Positions 24,528 through 35,621 of a DNA stretch of 64,000 nt are shown piece by piece. The first letter of the stretch is position 1. Each line of letters opens with the position of its first letter. The notes beneath the pieces were generated by a model that was given only the letters and a program-made list of their open reading frames with translations, ran no database searches and was not told where the DNA came from. The stretch is from assembly GCA_029552825.1 (NCBI GenBank), contig JAKPDL010000060.1, positions 1 through 64,000 of the forward strand, written 5' to 3'. Origin of the DNA: Bacteroidota bacterium (GTDB lineage: Bacteria > Bacteroidota > Bacteroidia > Bacteroidales > VadinHA17). Both the position numbers and the translations under genes were made by a program.

Positions 24528-26684
24528 TTATTCTTCCTCCTGTTCGGCCTGGTAAGCCTTGATAACAGCCTCCTGGACGTCGGGTGGAACCTGAGCGTAC
24601 TCGGCAAATTTCATTGTATAGAATGCTCTTCCGCCGGTAAGTGAACTCAGTGCAGTGGAGTATTTGTTCATCTCAGCAAGCGGTACTCTTGCCTTGATCA
24701 CTTCAAACCTTTTTTCGCTCGACATACCCAGAACCATTCCCCGCCTGCTCTGAAGGTCGCTTATTACATCACCCATTCTGTCGGAAGGAACCATTATCTC
24801 AACATCATATATAGGTTCCAGAATCTTCGGGGCTGCATTTTTGAAGGCGATGCTGAAAGCATTTCTTCCTGCCAGCCTGAAGGAGATATCGTTCGAATCG
24901 ACAGGGTGCATCTTGCCATCGTATACGTAAACTCTGATATCCCTTGCATAGGAGCCGGTAAGCGGACCGACTTCCATCTTTTCCATTATTCCCTTAAGGA
25001 TGGAAGGCATAAAGCGTGCATCGATGGAACCACCTACTATGCAGTTTACGTATATCAACTTACCGCCCCACGGCAGGTCGATCTCTTCTTTATCGCGTAT
25101 TGAAAGTCGATATTCTTTTCCTCCGATCTTAAAGAATGATGATTCGGTAGAACCTTCTTCGTAAGGCTCGATAATTAGATGCACTTCACCGAACTGTCCG
25201 GCTCCACCCGATTGTTTCTTGTGCCTGTAATCGGCCTGGGCTATCTTAGTTATAGTTTCACGGTAAGGAATTCTCGGCGGGTTAAATACTACGGGAATCT
25301 TATAAATATTGTCAAGATGCCATTTAAGAATATTTAAATGGTATTCACCCTGTCCGTGAACTATGATCTGTTTCAGCTCTTTCGAGTATTCAACTATGAT
25401 TGTCGGGTCTTCAACGTGCATCTTGTAGAGTGCTTCGCCCAGTTTTTCATCGTCCCCTTCCGAAACTGCCTTGATGGCTGTGCGGAATTTCGGCTCGGGG
25501 AATTCTATTCCTTTGTAAGTCCAGTCGTTGCCCGGTGCATTAAGTGTATGATTGGTTTTGGTGTTTTTGAGTTTTACAACGGCACCGATATCACCGGTAT
25601 GCAGCTCGGGAACTTTTGTCCTGTTCTTGCCGGCGCATACAAAAAGCTGGGCAAGCCTTTCCTTTGTGCCGTTGCTGGTATTTATCATATCAATGTTTTC
25701 GGTGAGTTTTCCTGAATATACTCTGAAATAGTTGATTTCACCGATATGTTCTTCAATTGATGTTTTGAACACGAAAACTGAAGGTGGCCCTGCGGGGTCG
25801 ACTTTAACAGGCTGGCCGTTGCTGTTAAGAGGTGCAGGGACATCAGTGACAGTGGGTACTTCAGATACTATGAAATCCATCAGGTCGTCAACACCGATAT
25901 TGTTCTTTGCCGAGATGCAGAACACCGGGAACATTGTACGGGCAAGGAGGCTCTTTGTGATACCTTTTCTTATTTCAGCTTCCGAGAGGGTGTCGTTTGA
26001 AAAGAAGAGCTCCATAAGTGATTCGTCACACTCAGCAGCTTTTTCAACCAGTACTGAATGAAGTTCTGCTGCCCTCTCGGCCTGGTCGGCAGGAATATCG
26101 AGAACCTCAGCTTTACCTCCGTCTTTTCCGTATTTCAGCATCTTCATCTTCAACACATCAATAACAGCATTGAATCCGACACCTTCGTTAACAGGATACT
26201 GTACAATAACAACATCATTACTGAGGCGCTCTTTCATCATTTCGATCGACTTTTCGAAGTTCGCCTTCTCATGGTCGAGTCCGTTAATCACCATTATCAC
26301 CGGTTTGTTTAGCTGTTCGGCATAACGGAAATGGATTTCGGTACCCACTTCCACGCCGTTCTGGACGTTGATAAGCATCAAGGCGCAGTCGGATGCAAAA
26401 AGAGATGAAATTACACCTCCACAGAAATCATCAAGTCCCGGTGCATCGAGTATATTGATTTTTTTGTTCTGATATTCGGTATAAAGAACTGTTGAGAAGA
26501 TTGAGTTTCCGCTTTCCTGTTCCACAAGGCGGTAATCCGAAACGGTGTTTTTAGATTCAACTGTGCCCCTTCGGTCAATTACTCCTCCGTTAAAGAGCAT
26601 TGCTTCGGCCAGGGTTGTTTTTCCGGAATTTGAATTACCAATCAGCGAAATAGTTTTAATCTGGTCAGTTGTGTATGTTTTCAT
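24528..26684 (-). CDS. Divergent second elongation factor G (EF-G2-like) with altered GTPase motifs
   Basis: A 718-residue EF-G paralogue. All five domains appear to be present (domain IV/V: MPSILKGIMEKMEVGPLTG, VEIMVPSDRMGDVISDLQSRRG). The G domain departs from canonical fusA at each motif: G1 is GNSNSGKTT instead of [10 protein letters not shown]3 is DAPGL instead of DTPGH, so the switch-II His needed for GTP hydrolysis is Leu; G4 is NGLDH instead of NKMD. Canonical EF-G is encoded at 28020. Bacteroides carry a second EF-G reported to support slow, hydrolysis-independent translocation under starvation; this may be that type, which is an inference from the missing His. Confidence 0.85.
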   Translation of the reverse strand: MKTYTTDQIKTISLIGNSNSGKTTLAEAMLFNGGVIDRRGTVESKNTVSDYRLVEQESGNSIFSTVLYTEYQNKKINILDAPGLDDFCGGVISSLFASDCALMLINVQNGVEVGTEIHFRYAEQLNKPVIMVINGLDHEKANFEKSIEMMKERLSNDVVIVQYPVNEGVGFNAVIDVLKMKMLKYGKDGGKAEVLDIPADQAERAAELHSVLVEKAAECDESLMELFFSNDTLSEAEIRKGITKSLLARTMFPVFCISAKNNIGVDDLMDFIVSEVPTVTDVPAPLNSNGQPVKVDPAGPPSVFVFKTSIEEHIGEINYFRVYSGKLTENIDMINTSNGTKERLAQLFVCAGKNRTKVPELHTGDIGAVVKLKNTKTNHTLNAPGNDWTYKGIEFPEPKFRTAIKAVSEGDDEKLGEALYKMHVEDPTIIVEYSKELKQIIVHGQGEYHLNILKWHLDNIYKIPVVFNPPRIPYRETITKIAQADYRHKKQSGGAGQFGEVHLIIEPYEEGSTESSFFKIGGKEYRLSIRDKEEIDLPWGGKLIYVNCIVGGSIDARFMPSILKGIMEKMEVGPLTGSYARDIRVYVYDGKMHPVDSNDISFRLAGRNAFSIAFKNAAPKILEPIYDVEIMVPSDRMGDVISDLQSRRGMVLGMSSEKRFEVIKARVPLAEMNKYSTALSSLTGGRAFYTMKFAEYAQVPPDVQEAVIKAYQAEQEEE

Positions 26685-26749
26685 TCTGTAAAATTGTTAT
26701 TGATGTTATACATTATTACTATATATATCAATTTGGAGAAATGAGGGGA

Positions 26750-26757
26750 CAAAATTA
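26750..26757 (-). promoter_or_regulatory. Possible -7 box for the EF-G paralogue
   Basis: On the minus strand TAATTTTG matches TAnnTTTG, about 66 bases upstream of the ATG at 26684. No good -33 TTTG is visible at the expected spacing, so support is partial. Confidence 0.35.
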
Positions 26758-26817
26758 ATAATTTTTTAAAATCTTCCCTTGTAATGCATTATAATTCGGG
26801 AAATTTTATTTTCTTTG

Positions 26818-26985
26818 CACCAGTTTTTTGAAAAGAAACAGGAGTACCGGTGTTTCCCTCCTATGTAAGTTTACAAAAGAATTCAATCGGGAAAGATCGG
26901 GAAGGAACCTGCTGATAACTTACACAAGAAGTAAGTAAATAGTAACTGAAGTAATTGCAAATGCCGGACTGGCATTTATCTGTTC
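26818..26985 (+). ncRNA. Candidate small structured RNA upstream of rpsL
   Basis: A non-coding stretch with ordered secondary structure. GAAACA (26835-26840) pairs with TGTTTC (26851-26856); GGAG in the loop (26841-26844) can pair with CTCC at 26858-26861, giving a compact pseudoknot. TGTAAGTT (26864-26871) pairs with AACTTACA (26917-26924) enclosing GATCGGGAAGGAACC. A 7-bp hairpin AAATGCC/GGCATTT (26959-26977) followed by T-rich sequence could terminate it. A weak -7 box TTTCTTTG ends at 26817. The rpsL promoter lies further downstream, so this is probably a separate transcript. The GGAAGGAA phrase recalls SRP RNA, but the required AGCAG is absent. Family not identified. Confidence 0.4.
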
Positions 26986-27034
26986 GGCTTTTGCGTGATT
27001 ATATATATTGTTTTTGAAAAAAGTAAAATAACGA

Positions 27035-27067
27035 TTTGCAAAAAAGAAAATAAAATTAGTAACTTTG
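27035..27067 (+). promoter_or_regulatory. Promoter of the str-S10-spc-alpha superoperon
   Basis: TTTG (27035-27038), 21-bp AT-rich spacer, TAACTTTG (27060-27067), a full match to TAnnTTTG. Transcription should start near 27074, about 38 bases before the rpsL ATG. This is the clearest primary-sigma promoter in the window. Confidence 0.75.
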
Positions 27068-27111
27068 CAGCCCGTTTTTTAATGAAAAATTAATGTTAAA
27101 CAATTGAATTT

Positions 27112-27489
27112 ATGCCGACAATACAGCAATTAGTAAGAAAAGGCAGGGAAAAGCTGATAGACAGAAGCAAGGCTCTGGCTCTTGATTCTTGCCCGCAGCG
27201 AAGAGGTGTTTGTATCAGGGTTTATACCACAACACCCAAGAAGCCCAATTCAGCAATGAGAAAGGTGGCAAGGGTGAGGCTTACCAACCAGAAGGAGGTT
27301 AATGCCTATATCCCGGGTGAAGGACATAACCTGCAGGAGCACTCAATTGTTCTGGTAAGAGGGGGTAGGGTTAAGGATCTGCCAGGAGTCAGATATCATA
27401 TCGTAAGAGGTACTCTCGATGCTTCAGGTGTTGAGGGACGTTCCCAGCGCCGTTCGAAGTATGGTACTAAGAGACCCAAGAAACAGTAA
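27112..27489 (+). CDS. rpsL: 30S ribosomal protein S12
   Basis: 125 residues, full length. Decoding-centre protein. The streptomycin-site loops are wild type in form: [16 protein letters not shown] and [14 protein letters not shown], both with the conserved lysines. First gene of the superoperon, directly behind a strong TAnnTTTG promoter. Confidence 0.98.
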   Translation: MPTIQQLVRKGREKLIDRSKALALDSCPQRRGVCIRVYTTTPKKPNSAMRKVARVRLTNQKEVNAYIPGEGHNLQEHSIVLVRGGRVKDLPGVRYHIVRGTLDASGVEGRSQRRSKYGTKRPKKQ

Positions 27490-27516
27490 TGAAGTTTAAG
27501 ATTTAAGATTAAGATA

Positions 27517-27993
27517 ATGAGAAAAGCAAGAGCAAAGAGGAGAATATTGCCGCCGGATCCTAAATTCAACGATCCGCTCGTTACAAGGTTTGTTAATAAC
27601 CTTATGAAAAACGGCAAGAAAACGGTTGCTTTCAGAATTTTCTACGATTCGCTTAACATAATTGGCGAAAAGTTAAAGGTTGAGGGCAAAACACCTATCG
27701 ACATCTGGAAACAGGCGCTCGAAAATATTACTCCTCAGGTTGAAGTAAAGAGTCGCAGGGTTGGTGGTGCCACTTTCCAGGTGCCGGTTGAGATCAGACC
27801 CGAAAGGAAGGTTAGCGTCAGTATGAAAAACCTGATCTTTTTTGCACGCCAACGGCCCGGTCATTCTATGGCCGAGAAGCTAGCTGCAGAGGTGATAGCC
27901 GCATACAACAACGAAGGCGGCGCCTTCAAAAAGAAGGAAGACACCCACAGAATGGCTGAAGCCAATAAGGCATTTGCTCATTTCAGGTTCTGA
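27517..27993 (+). CDS. rpsG: 30S ribosomal protein S7
   Basis: 158 residues. Primary 16S 3'-domain binder ([15 protein letters not shown] at the N-terminus, [17 protein letters not shown] at the end). In many bacteria S7 feeds back on str-operon translation; no such leader could be recognised in the 27-base gap after rpsL. Confidence 0.98.
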   Translation: MRKARAKRRILPPDPKFNDPLVTRFVNNLMKNGKKTVAFRIFYDSLNIIGEKLKVEGKTPIDIWKQALENITPQVEVKSRRVGGATFQVPVEIRPERKVSVSMKNLIFFARQRPGHSMAEKLAAEVIAAYNNEGGAFKKKEDTHRMAEANKAFAHFRF

Positions 27994-28019
27994 TAAAAGG
28001 CTGAATACCACAGACAGGA

Positions 28020-30122
28020 ATGGATAAAAACCTGAAATATACCAGAAACATCGGGATAATGGCCCATATCGACGCCGGTAAGACTACAACTACCGAAAGG
28101 ATACTCTATTATACCGGCCGTACTCACCGCATGGGTGAGGTCGATAATGGAAATGCCCAGATGGACTGGATGGTTCAGGAACAGGAAAGAGGTATAACAA
28201 TCACATCAGCTGCAACAACAACATACTGGAAAGTTAATAACGAGGAATATAAAATAAATATAATTGACACACCGGGACATGTCGACTTTACTGTGGAAGT
28301 GGAGAGGTCGCTGCGCGTACTCGACGGCGCCGTGGCTATATTTTGTGCTGTCGGAGGTGTTGAACCCCAGTCGGAAACAGTATGGCGGCAGGCAAATAAA
28401 TATCACGTCCCGAGAATAGCCTTCGTAAATAAAATGGACAGAATCGGTGCCGATTTCTTCGGTGTAGTGCACCAGATACACACTAAACTCGGAGCCAAAC
28501 CGGTGCCTGTCCAGATACCTATTGGCGCAGAAGAAACATTCATCGGTGTGGTAGATCTTATTGAAATGAAGGCATATATATGGGACGATGAAGCTTCTCT
28601 CGGTACAAAATTCAGAGTTGACGAGATACCTGAAGAACTTGTCGAAGAGGCTGAGGAGTGGAGAATGAAAATGATCGAATCGCTTGCCGAGGTGAATGAT
28701 ACCATCCTGGAAAGATATATAGAAGATCATCACTCAATAACAGAGAAGGAACTTATTGAAGCATTGAGAAAATGCACTATTTCGGGTATAGCTGTACCCG
28801 TTCTGTGCGGGGCTGCTTTCAAAAACAAAGGCATTCAGAAGCTCCTCGATGCTGTGGTCAACTTCCTTCCATCACCTCTCGATATAGGTCCTGTGCAGGG
28901 AACAGACCCGAAAACCAATGAGAAGATAACGCGCGAGCCTGATAATGATGCTCCGCTGGCTGCACTTGCATTTAAGATAGCCACCGACCCTTACATGGGG
29001 AGGCTGGTATTCATGCGGATATATTCAGGAAAGATGCGAACTGGAGATATGGTTCTGAATGTTCGCACAGGTAAGAGGGAACGCATCAACAAGCTTTTCC
29101 GCATGCATGCAAATAAACAGCAGCCGGTGGAAGTCATGGAAGCCGGAGATATATGTGCAGGTGTTGGTCTGAAAGACCTTCGCACAGGCGATACGCTGTG
29201 TGCCATCCATAAACCCATCGCACTTGAATCGATGGATTTCCCCGAACTGGTTATAGGTGTTGCTATTGAACCAAAAACGCAGGCCGATTACGACCGTCTT
29301 TCAAATGCATTGAATAAACTCGCCGAAGAAGATCCTACTTTTAGAGTAAAGATTGACCCCGACAGCGGGCAGACAATTATTCAGGGAATGGGCGAGCTGC
29401 ACCTCGAAATACTCATCGACAGGCTTAAGAGGGAATTCCAGGTTGAGTGCAATCAGGGTGTTCCTCAGGTGGCTTACAAGGAAGCTATCACAACATCGTG
29501 CGAATATCGTGAACTCTTCAGAAAGCAGACAGGTGGTAAAGGAAAATATGCCGATATACTTGTTGAACTTATGCCTGCTGACGACGGTTTTAAAGGGCTG
29601 CAGTTTGTAAATGAGGTGAGTGGAGGCAATATACCAAGGGAGTTTATACCGGCAATAGAAAAGGGTTTCCGTGAGGCGATGATGAATGGCCCGCTTGCCG
29701 GCTTCCCGCTCGAAAGTTTGAAAGTGATACTCAAAGATGGGTCGTATCACCCGGTCGATTCTGATTCACTTTCCTTCGAGATAGCTGCACGCCAGGCTTT
29801 CAGACGTGCTGCCGTAAAATGCAACCCCGTGCTGCTCGAACCAATCATGTCAGCCGAAGTCGTTACACCCGAAGAATATGTCGGCGATATCATAAGCGAC
29901 TTCAACAGAAGAAGAGGAAGGATAGAAGGCATGGAGACGAGAGGGGGCGCACGCGTGATAAAGGCAAAAGTGCCTCTTGCCGAAAATTTCGGTTATGTAA
30001 CAGCACTGAGAACAATAACATCAGGAAGGGCCACTTCAACAATGGAGTTTTCACACTACGAAGAAGTGCCCGAAGAAATTGCAAAGAGAATAGTGGAAAT
30101 AACAAAAGGAATAATTCTATAA
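28020..30122 (+). CDS. fusA: Elongation factor G (canonical)
   Basis: 700 residues. The GTPase that drives ribosomal translocation. All G motifs are canonical: [30 protein letters not shown] with catalytic His, and NKMDR; domain IV ends in the usual [14 protein letters not shown]. Sits between rpsG and rpsJ. tuf, which follows fusA in many phyla, is absent here as is common in Bacteroidota. Compare the divergent paralogue at 24528-26684. Confidence 0.98.
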   Translation: MDKNLKYTRNIGIMAHIDAGKTTTTERILYYTGRTHRMGEVDNGNAQMDWMVQEQERGITITSAATTTYWKVNNEEYKINIIDTPGHVDFTVEVERSLRVLDGAVAIFCAVGGVEPQSETVWRQANKYHVPRIAFVNKMDRIGADFFGVVHQIHTKLGAKPVPVQIPIGAEETFIGVVDLIEMKAYIWDDEASLGTKFRVDEIPEELVEEAEEWRMKMIESLAEVNDTILERYIEDHHSITEKELIEALRKCTISGIAVPVLCGAAFKNKGIQKLLDAVVNFLPSPLDIGPVQGTDPKTNEKITREPDNDAPLAALAFKIATDPYMGRLVFMRIYSGKMRTGDMVLNVRTGKRERINKLFRMHANKQQPVEVMEAGDICAGVGLKDLRTGDTLCAIHKPIALESMDFPELVIGVAIEPKTQADYDRLSNALNKLAEEDPTFRVKIDPDSGQTIIQGMGELHLEILIDRLKREFQVECNQGVPQVAYKEAITTSCEYRELFRKQTGGKGKYADILVELMPADDGFKGLQFVNEVSGGNIPREFIPAIEKGFREAMMNGPLAGFPLESLKVILKDGSYHPVDSDSLSFEIAARQAFRRAAVKCNPVLLEPIMSAEVVTPEEYVGDIISDFNRRRGRIEGMETRGGARVIKAKVPLAENFGYVTALRTITSGRATSTMEFSHYEEVPEEIAKRIVEITKGIIL

Positions 30123-30126
30123 TTAT

Positions 30127-30432
30127 ATGAGCCAGAAAATTCGCATTAAACTTAAATCTTACGATCATAATCTGGTGGATAAATCTGCCGAAAAGATCGT
30201 AAAGACTGTAAAATCAACAGGTGCCGTTGTAAGCGGACCTATACCGCTTCCAACCCACAAAAGGATTTTTACAGTAAATCGCTCACCCTTTGTTAACAAG
30301 AAGTCAAGGGAGCAGTTTCAGCTTTCGTCATATAAAAGGCTGCTAGATATTTACAGCTCGACTCCAAAAACAATTGATGCACTGATGAAGCTTGAACTGC
30401 CCAGCGGTGTTGAGGTTGAAATAAAAGTCTGA
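30127..30432 (+). CDS. rpsJ: 30S ribosomal protein S10
   Basis: 101 residues ([19 protein letters not shown]). Structural 30S protein that in other bacteria also binds NusB in antitermination. Only 4 bases separate it from fusA, which fuses the str and S10 operons. Confidence 0.98.
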   Translation: MSQKIRIKLKSYDHNLVDKSAEKIVKTVKSTGAVVSGPIPLPTHKRIFTVNRSPFVNKKSREQFQLSSYKRLLDIYSSTPKTIDALMKLELPSGVEVEIKV

Positions 30433-30453
30433 TAACAGATAAAAACTTTAAAT

Positions 30454-31074
30454 ATGCAGGGATTAATTGGAAAAAAGGTGGGAATGACTTCCCTTTTCGA
30501 TGAAAACGGGAAAAATGTTCCCTGTACAGTACTGCAGGCCGGACCTTGCGTTGTGACCCAGATAAAGACTGTGGAGAAGGATGGCTATTCGGCGGTGCAG
30601 CTGGGCTTCGACGACAAGAAGGAGAAAAACACTAATAAGCCTGAGCTTGGTCATTTCAAGAAGGCCGGCGTTACTCCGAAAAGAGTACTGATTGAATTCA
30701 CCGGTTTTGACACCAGCGAAGTTAAGGCCGGAGACGTTCTGACAGCCGATATCTTCAAAACAGACAACTTTGTCGACGTAAGAGGCTGGTCAAAAGGAAA
30801 AGGGTTTCAGGGTGTAGTAAAGCGCCATGGTTTCGGAGGCGTAGGCGGTCAAACCCACGGCCAGCACAACAGGGGCAGAGCACCGGGTTCGCTGGGAGCT
30901 TCTTCATTCCCTTCAAGAGTCCTGCCAGGAATGAGAATGGCAGGCCGTACAGGCGGAAAGAAAGTTATGGCCATAAGCCTTAGAATAATGAAACTTATAC
31001 CTGAAGAGAATATATTAATAGTGAAAGGATCAGTACCTGGTCCGAAAGGTGGTTACGTAATAATTACAAAGTAA
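30454..31074 (+). CDS. rplC: 50S ribosomal protein L3
   Basis: 206 residues ([19 protein letters not shown]; peptidyl-transferase-facing loop [18 protein letters not shown]). The stop TAA overlaps the start of rplD (TAATG at 31072-31076), implying translational coupling. Confidence 0.98.
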   Translation: MQGLIGKKVGMTSLFDENGKNVPCTVLQAGPCVVTQIKTVEKDGYSAVQLGFDDKKEKNTNKPELGHFKKAGVTPKRVLIEFTGFDTSEVKAGDVLTADIFKTDNFVDVRGWSKGKGFQGVVKRHGFGGVGGQTHGQHNRGRAPGSLGASSFPSRVLPGMRMAGRTGGKKVMAISLRIMKLIPEENILIVKGSVPGPKGGYVIITK

Positions 31075-31703
31075 TGGAAGTAAGTGTATATAATATCAAC
31101 GGTGAAGAAACCGGGAAAAAGGTAAAACTCGACGATACCATATTCGGCATCGAGCCTAATGACCATGCCATTTACCTCGACACCAAGCAGTATCTTGCAA
31201 ATAACAGGCAGGGCACTGCAAAAGCCAAGGAACGCAGCGAGGTATCGGGCAGTACCCGGAAGATCAAACGTCAGAAGGGAACCGGAACCGCAAGGTTCGG
31301 CGATATCAAGAACCCTCTATTCAGAGGCGGCGGAAGAATCTTCGGGCCAAGGCCAAGAGATTACAGCTTTAAACTGAATAAAAAGGTCAAGGACCTTGCA
31401 CGTAAATCGGCCCTTTCATATAAAGCCGCATCAAACAATATCATCGTGGTGGAGGACTTTAACTTCGAAGTTCCGAAAACAAAAGAGATGAAGAAAATAA
31501 GCGATAATCTCAAGCTTTCCGATAAAAAATCACTCTTTGTTTTACCGGAACAAAATAAAAATGTATATTTGTCCTCTCGTAATTTGCCGGGGGTTGAAGT
31601 TGTAACTGTCAGTGAATTAACGACATACAAGATAATGAACGCTTCAACTCTTGTACTTGCAGAGAGTGCAGTTGAAGTTTTGCACGGGACTTTTAAAAAC
31701 TAG
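31074..31703 (+). CDS. rplD: 50S ribosomal protein L4
   Basis: 209 residues. The exit-tunnel loop with [16 protein letters not shown] and [15 protein letters not shown] is intact. In enterobacteria L4 represses its operon; no matching leader is seen. One-base overlap with rplC. Confidence 0.98.
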   Translation: MEVSVYNINGEETGKKVKLDDTIFGIEPNDHAIYLDTKQYLANNRQGTAKAKERSEVSGSTRKIKRQKGTGTARFGDIKNPLFRGGGRIFGPRPRDYSFKLNKKVKDLARKSALSYKAASNNIIVVEDFNFEVPKTKEMKKISDNLKLSDKKSLFVLPEQNKNVYLSSRNLPGVEVVTVSELTTYKIMNASTLVLAESAVEVLHGTFKN

Positions 31704-31718
31704 TAACTGAAAAAAACA

Positions 31719-32009
31719 ATGAGTATTCTACTGAAACCGATAGTAACAGAGAAAATGACAGGCCAGGGGGAAAAGCTGAACCGGTACGGATTTATCGTGG
31801 CAAAAAATGCCAACAAGATACAGATAAAGAAGGCCGTGGAGGAACTTTATGGCGTCACTGTTAAATCGGTTAATACAATGCGATGCCCTGGCAAAGAAAA
31901 AATAAGGTACACCCGTTCGGGGATGGTAAAAGGCAGGACTGCTTCAGTTAAGAAAGCAATAGTAACTCTTGCCGAAGGTAATACTATTGATTTTTATAGC
32001 AATATTTAA
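31719..32009 (+). CDS. rplW: 50S ribosomal protein L23
   Basis: 96 residues ([40 protein letters not shown]). It forms the docking site for trigger factor and SRP at the tunnel exit. Normal length and operon position. Confidence 0.97.
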   Translation: MSILLKPIVTEKMTGQGEKLNRYGFIVAKNANKIQIKKAVEELYGVTVKSVNTMRCPGKEKIRYTRSGMVKGRTASVKKAIVTLAEGNTIDFYSNI

Positions 32010-32011
32010 AA

Positions 32012-32836
32012 ATGGGAGTAAGGAAATTAAAACCTGTTACACCAGGTCAGAGACACATGCTTATCAGTGCATTTGATGATATCACATGCGCTGAGCCGGA
32101 GAAATCTCTGCTTGTGCCGCTTAAGAAAACGGGCGGAAGGAACAATGATGGCAAAATGACGATGCGCTATATAGGCGGCGGGCATAAGAGAATGTACCGG
32201 CTTATTGATTTCAAAAGAGATAAGGATGGAATTCCGGCCACGGTGAAGACCATTGAATACGATCCAAATCGTTCGGCACGTATAGCTCTGGTCTGTTATG
32301 CTGATGGAGAAAAGAGATATATTATTGCTCCTCAGGGACTTAAGGTAGGGCAGCAGATAATGTCGGGCAAAAATGTTGCACCCGAAATAGGAAATACTCT
32401 TTTTCTCAGCGACCTGCCACTGGGTGCAATGATACACAACATTGAACTTAAACCCGGCAAGGGAGCAGCTCTGGCACGCAGTGCCGGAACTTATGCTCAG
32501 CTGATAGCCCGTGAAGGAAACTATGCAACTATAAAACTTCCTTCGGGCGAAACCCGTATGGTACTGGCATCATGCCGTGCAACAGTTGGAATCGTCTCCA
32601 ACCCCGACCATAACCTTGAAAAGTCGGGCAAGGCAGGCCGCTCACGCTGGCTGGGAAGGAGGCCGCGTACCAGAGGTGTCGCAATGAACCCGATCGACCA
32701 TCCGATGGGTGGCGGCGAAGGAAAAGCCTCGGGAGGCCACCCGCGCTCCAGAAAAGGTATCCCTGCAAAAGGTTATAAAACAAGGGATAAGAAAAAATAT
32801 TCGACAAAGTATATCGTAGAAAGAAGAAAGAAATAA
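32012..32836 (+). CDS. rplB: 50S ribosomal protein L2
   Basis: 274 residues. Contains the conserved [20 protein letters not shown] with the His implicated in peptidyl transfer and subunit association. Starts 2 bases after rplW. Confidence 0.98.
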   Translation: MGVRKLKPVTPGQRHMLISAFDDITCAEPEKSLLVPLKKTGGRNNDGKMTMRYIGGGHKRMYRLIDFKRDKDGIPATVKTIEYDPNRSARIALVCYADGEKRYIIAPQGLKVGQQIMSGKNVAPEIGNTLFLSDLPLGAMIHNIELKPGKGAALARSAGTYAQLIAREGNYATIKLPSGETRMVLASCRATVGIVSNPDHNLEKSGKAGRSRWLGRRPRTRGVAMNPIDHPMGGGEGKASGGHPRSRKGIPAKGYKTRDKKKYSTKYIVERRKK

Positions 32837-32846
32837 TAAGGATATT

Positions 32847-33110
32847 ATGAGTAGGTCACTCAAAAAGGGTCCATTTATCGATTACAAGCTACTGAAGAGA
32901 GTGCTTGAAATGAACGAATCAGGTAAGAAATCGGTTATCAAAACCTGGTCGAGAAGATCAGTCATTTCACCCGATTTCGTGGGACATACTATTGCAGTCC
33001 ATAACGGAAATAAATTCATTCCGATTTATATTACCGAAAACATGGTAGGCCATAAACTCGGTGAATTTGCTCCTACACGTACATTCAGAGGGCATTCCGG
33101 AAATAAATAG
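32847..33110 (+). CDS. rpsS: 30S ribosomal protein S19
   Basis: 87 residues ([33 protein letters not shown]). Binds the 30S head near S13. Normal length. Confidence 0.98.
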   Translation: MSRSLKKGPFIDYKLLKRVLEMNESGKKSVIKTWSRRSVISPDFVGHTIAVHNGNKFIPIYITENMVGHKLGEFAPTRTFRGHSGNK

Positions 33111-33142
33111 TGAATGGTATAGATTATTGATACAGTAAAAAA

Positions 33143-33583
33143 ATGGGTGCGAGAAAAAGAAAAAGAGCCGAACAGATAAAAGAGGCAAAAGCCAGCCAGA
33201 CAAGGGCTATACTCAGAAATTGCCCTACCTCACCGCGCAAAATGCGCCTTGTTGCAGACCTTATTCGCGGTGTGGAAGTCAATAAGGCACTTGATATTCT
33301 GAAGTTCAGTAAGAAAGAAGCTTCACGCCGTCTGGAAAAACTGCTCCTTTCTGCCATATCAAACTGGCAGCAGAAAAACGAGGGAGCCAAGGTGGAAGAG
33401 AGCGGACTCTATGTCAAAGAAATTTATGTTGACGGCGGACGTACTCTCAAACGACTCAGACCGGCACCACAGGGCAGAGCCTACAGAATCAGAAAACGCT
33501 CCAACCATGTAACAGTGATACTGGGCAGCCGGCTCGAGGAAAAACCTGAAACAGCTGAAGTAGTAGAAAACAGTTCAAAATAA
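33143..33583 (+). CDS. rplV: 50S ribosomal protein L22
   Basis: 146 residues, longer than the ~110 of E. coli because of a basic N-terminal extension ([19 protein letters not shown]) and an acidic C-terminal tail; both are usual in Bacteroidota. The tunnel hairpin [19 protein letters not shown] is intact. Confidence 0.97.
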   Translation: MGARKRKRAEQIKEAKASQTRAILRNCPTSPRKMRLVADLIRGVEVNKALDILKFSKKEASRRLEKLLLSAISNWQQKNEGAKVEESGLYVKEIYVDGGRTLKRLRPAPQGRAYRIRKRSNHVTVILGSRLEEKPETAEVVENSSK

Positions 33584-33588
33584 AATAA

Positions 33589-34287
33589 ATGGGACAAAAA
33601 GTAAATCCGATAAGTAACCGACTGGGTCTCATAAGAGGCTGGGATTCAAACTGGTATGGAGGTAAGGACTTCTCCGGCAAGCTCCTTGAGGATACAAAAA
33701 TCATAGAGTACCTCAATGCAAGACTTGCCAAAGCCAGTATCTCAAAGATTATTATCGAAAGAACACTTAAGCTCATAACCATCACAGTCAATACCGCACG
33801 CCCGGGTATAATTATAGGTAAAGGAGGGCAGGAGGTTGATAAGCTGAAGGAAGAGCTCAAGAAAATAACCAAAAAAGAGGTTCAGATAAATATCTTCGAG
33901 ATAAAGAGACCCGAACTGGATGCCTGTATAGTTGCAAATAATATTGCCCGTCAGATTGAGGGCAAGATATCGTATCGCAGAGCTATCAAGATGGCTATAG
34001 CATCTACCATGAGAATGGGAGCCGAAGGCATTAAGGTGCTGATATCTGGCAGGCTCGGGGGAGCCGAAATGGCACGTAGCGAAACTTACAAGGAAGGCCG
34101 CATTCCTCTCCATACTTTCAGAGCCGACATCGATTACGCTCTTGCCGAAGCCCATACAAAGGTTGGACGTATCGGCATCAAAGTATGGATATGTAACGGA
34201 GAGGTTTACGGAAAAAGAGACCTCAGCCCCAATATCGGAGCAAAAACAGCTAAGGTAAAGGGACTGAAGAGAAAAGGAAAGAAATAA
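33589..34287 (+). CDS. rpsC: 30S ribosomal protein S3
   Basis: 232 residues. KH domain [18 protein letters not shown], and [15 protein letters not shown] in the C-domain. Part of the mRNA entry helicase site with S4. 5 bases after rplV. Confidence 0.98.
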   Translation: MGQKVNPISNRLGLIRGWDSNWYGGKDFSGKLLEDTKIIEYLNARLAKASISKIIIERTLKLITITVNTARPGIIIGKGGQEVDKLKEELKKITKKEVQINIFEIKRPELDACIVANNIARQIEGKISYRRAIKMAIASTMRMGAEGIKVLISGRLGGAEMARSETYKEGRIPLHTFRADIDYALAEAHTKVGRIGIKVWICNGEVYGKRDLSPNIGAKTAKVKGLKRKGKK

Positions 34288-34322
34288 ATCAACGCTGATT
34301 AAAAATTTTATAGAATACTGCA

Positions 34323-34745
34323 ATGTTACAGCCAAAGAAGACAAAATACAGGAAACAGCAGAAAGGCAGAATGAAGGGCAACGCCCAGAAGGGCACTCAG
34401 CTTGCTTTTGGGTCGTTCGGAATTAAAGCGCTGGAGTCGGCATGGATTACTGGCCAACAGCTTGAAGCTGCCCGTCAGGCTATTACACGCTATATGAAGC
34501 GTGAAGGCCAGATATGGATAAGAGTCTTCCCCGACAAACCCATCACAAAGAAACCTGCTGAGGTACGAATGGGTAAAGGTAAAGGTGCACCTGAAGGATT
34601 TGTGGCACCTGTAACCCCGGGCAGAATACTTATCGAAGCCGACGGTGTTCCCCTCGAAGTGGCAAAAGAAGCTCTACGATTGGGAGCACATAAGCTTCCG
34701 ATAAAGACAAAATTTATAATCAGACGCGATTACGTAACAGCTTGA
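34323..34745 (+). CDS. rplP: 50S ribosomal protein L16
   Basis: 140 residues ([37 protein letters not shown]). Late assembly protein at the A-site tRNA elbow. The arginine hydroxylated in other bacteria lies in the same MGKGKG loop. Confidence 0.98.
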   Translation: MLQPKKTKYRKQQKGRMKGNAQKGTQLAFGSFGIKALESAWITGQQLEAARQAITRYMKREGQIWIRVFPDKPITKKPAEVRMGKGKGAPEGFVAPVTPGRILIEADGVPLEVAKEALRLGAHKLPIKTKFIIRRDYVTA

Positions 34746-34760
34746 TAAAAATATATAAAG

Positions 34761-34964
34761 ATGAAAATGTCGGAAATAAGGGAATTAAGCACACAGGACC
34801 TTCTGGAGCGTCTCGACTCGGAAAGGTTGATGCTTACACGCATGAAACTTAACCATGCGATTTCTCCCATTGACAACCCGCAGAAAATAAAACAGACAAG
34901 AAAAAATATAGCACGTATTTTAACCGAACTGCGGGCAAGAGAACTTAACAAGAAAACAAAATAG
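34761..34964 (+). CDS. rpmC: 50S ribosomal protein L29
   Basis: 67 residues ([34 protein letters not shown]). Two-helix protein at the tunnel exit. A start two codons later (MSEIREL) is equally possible. Confidence 0.97.
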   Translation: MKMSEIRELSTQDLLERLDSERLMLTRMKLNHAISPIDNPQKIKQTRKNIARILTELRARELNKKTK

Positions 34965-34977
34965 CCAGATTCTGATC

Positions 34978-35232
34978 ATGGAAAGGAAATTAAGAAAAGA
35001 AAGAACAGGCGTTGTCGTAAGCAATAAGATGGACAAATCTATTGTCGTGGCCATAAAAAGAAGGGTTAAACACCCCGTTTATGGAAAATATGTTACCAGA
35101 ACAAAGAAAGTTATGGCTCACGACGAGAATAATGAATGCAACATTGGAGATGTTGTAAGAATTGCAGAGACAAGGCCTCTCAGCAAAAATAAAAACTGGA
35201 GATTGGTTGAAATAATTGAAAAAGCCAGGTAA
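34978..35232 (+). CDS. rpsQ: 30S ribosomal protein S17
   Basis: 84 residues. Signature [21 protein letters not shown] and [17 protein letters not shown]. Primary binder of 16S helix 11. 2 bases before rplN. Confidence 0.98.
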   Translation: MERKLRKERTGVVVSNKMDKSIVVAIKRRVKHPVYGKYVTRTKKVMAHDENNECNIGDVVRIAETRPLSKNKNWRLVEIIEKAR

Positions 35233-35234
35233 CT

Positions 35235-35600
35235 ATGATACAGCAGGAATCGAGACTTAACGTTGCCGACAATACCGGAGCCAAGGAAGTATTGTGCATC
35301 AGGGTATTGGGAGGTACCAAAAAACGCTATGCAACCGTAGGAGATCAGATTATTGTTACGGTAAAGAGTGCTTTACCTTCAGGTGAAGCCAAAAAGGGGA
35401 TGGTTAGCAAAGCTGTGGTGGTAAGAACAAAGAAGGAGATACGCCGGCCCGACGGCTCCTATATCAGATTCGATGATAATGCCGTTGTGCTTCTTACCAA
35501 TCAGGATGAGGTAAGGGGAACACGTATCTTCGGACCGGTTGCAAGAGAATTGCGCGATAAATACATGAAAATTGTATCCCTTGCTCCGGAAGTTTTATAA
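35235..35600 (+). CDS. rplN: 50S ribosomal protein L14
   Basis: 121 residues ([33 protein letters not shown]). Subunit-interface protein and the target of the silencing factor RsfS in other bacteria. Confidence 0.98.
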   Translation: MIQQESRLNVADNTGAKEVLCIRVLGGTKKRYATVGDQIIVTVKSALPSGEAKKGMVSKAVVVRTKKEIRRPDGSYIRFDDNAVVLLTNQDEVRGTRIFGPVARELRDKYMKIVSLAPEVL

Positions 35601-35621
35601 CAGAATATTAATAAAAGAATT

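Noticed and set aside
26880-26925. SRP (4.5S) RNA apical domain
   Set aside because: GGAAGGAA is present but the conserved AGCAG partner strand and proper tetraloop stem are not, so the Ffh site is missing.
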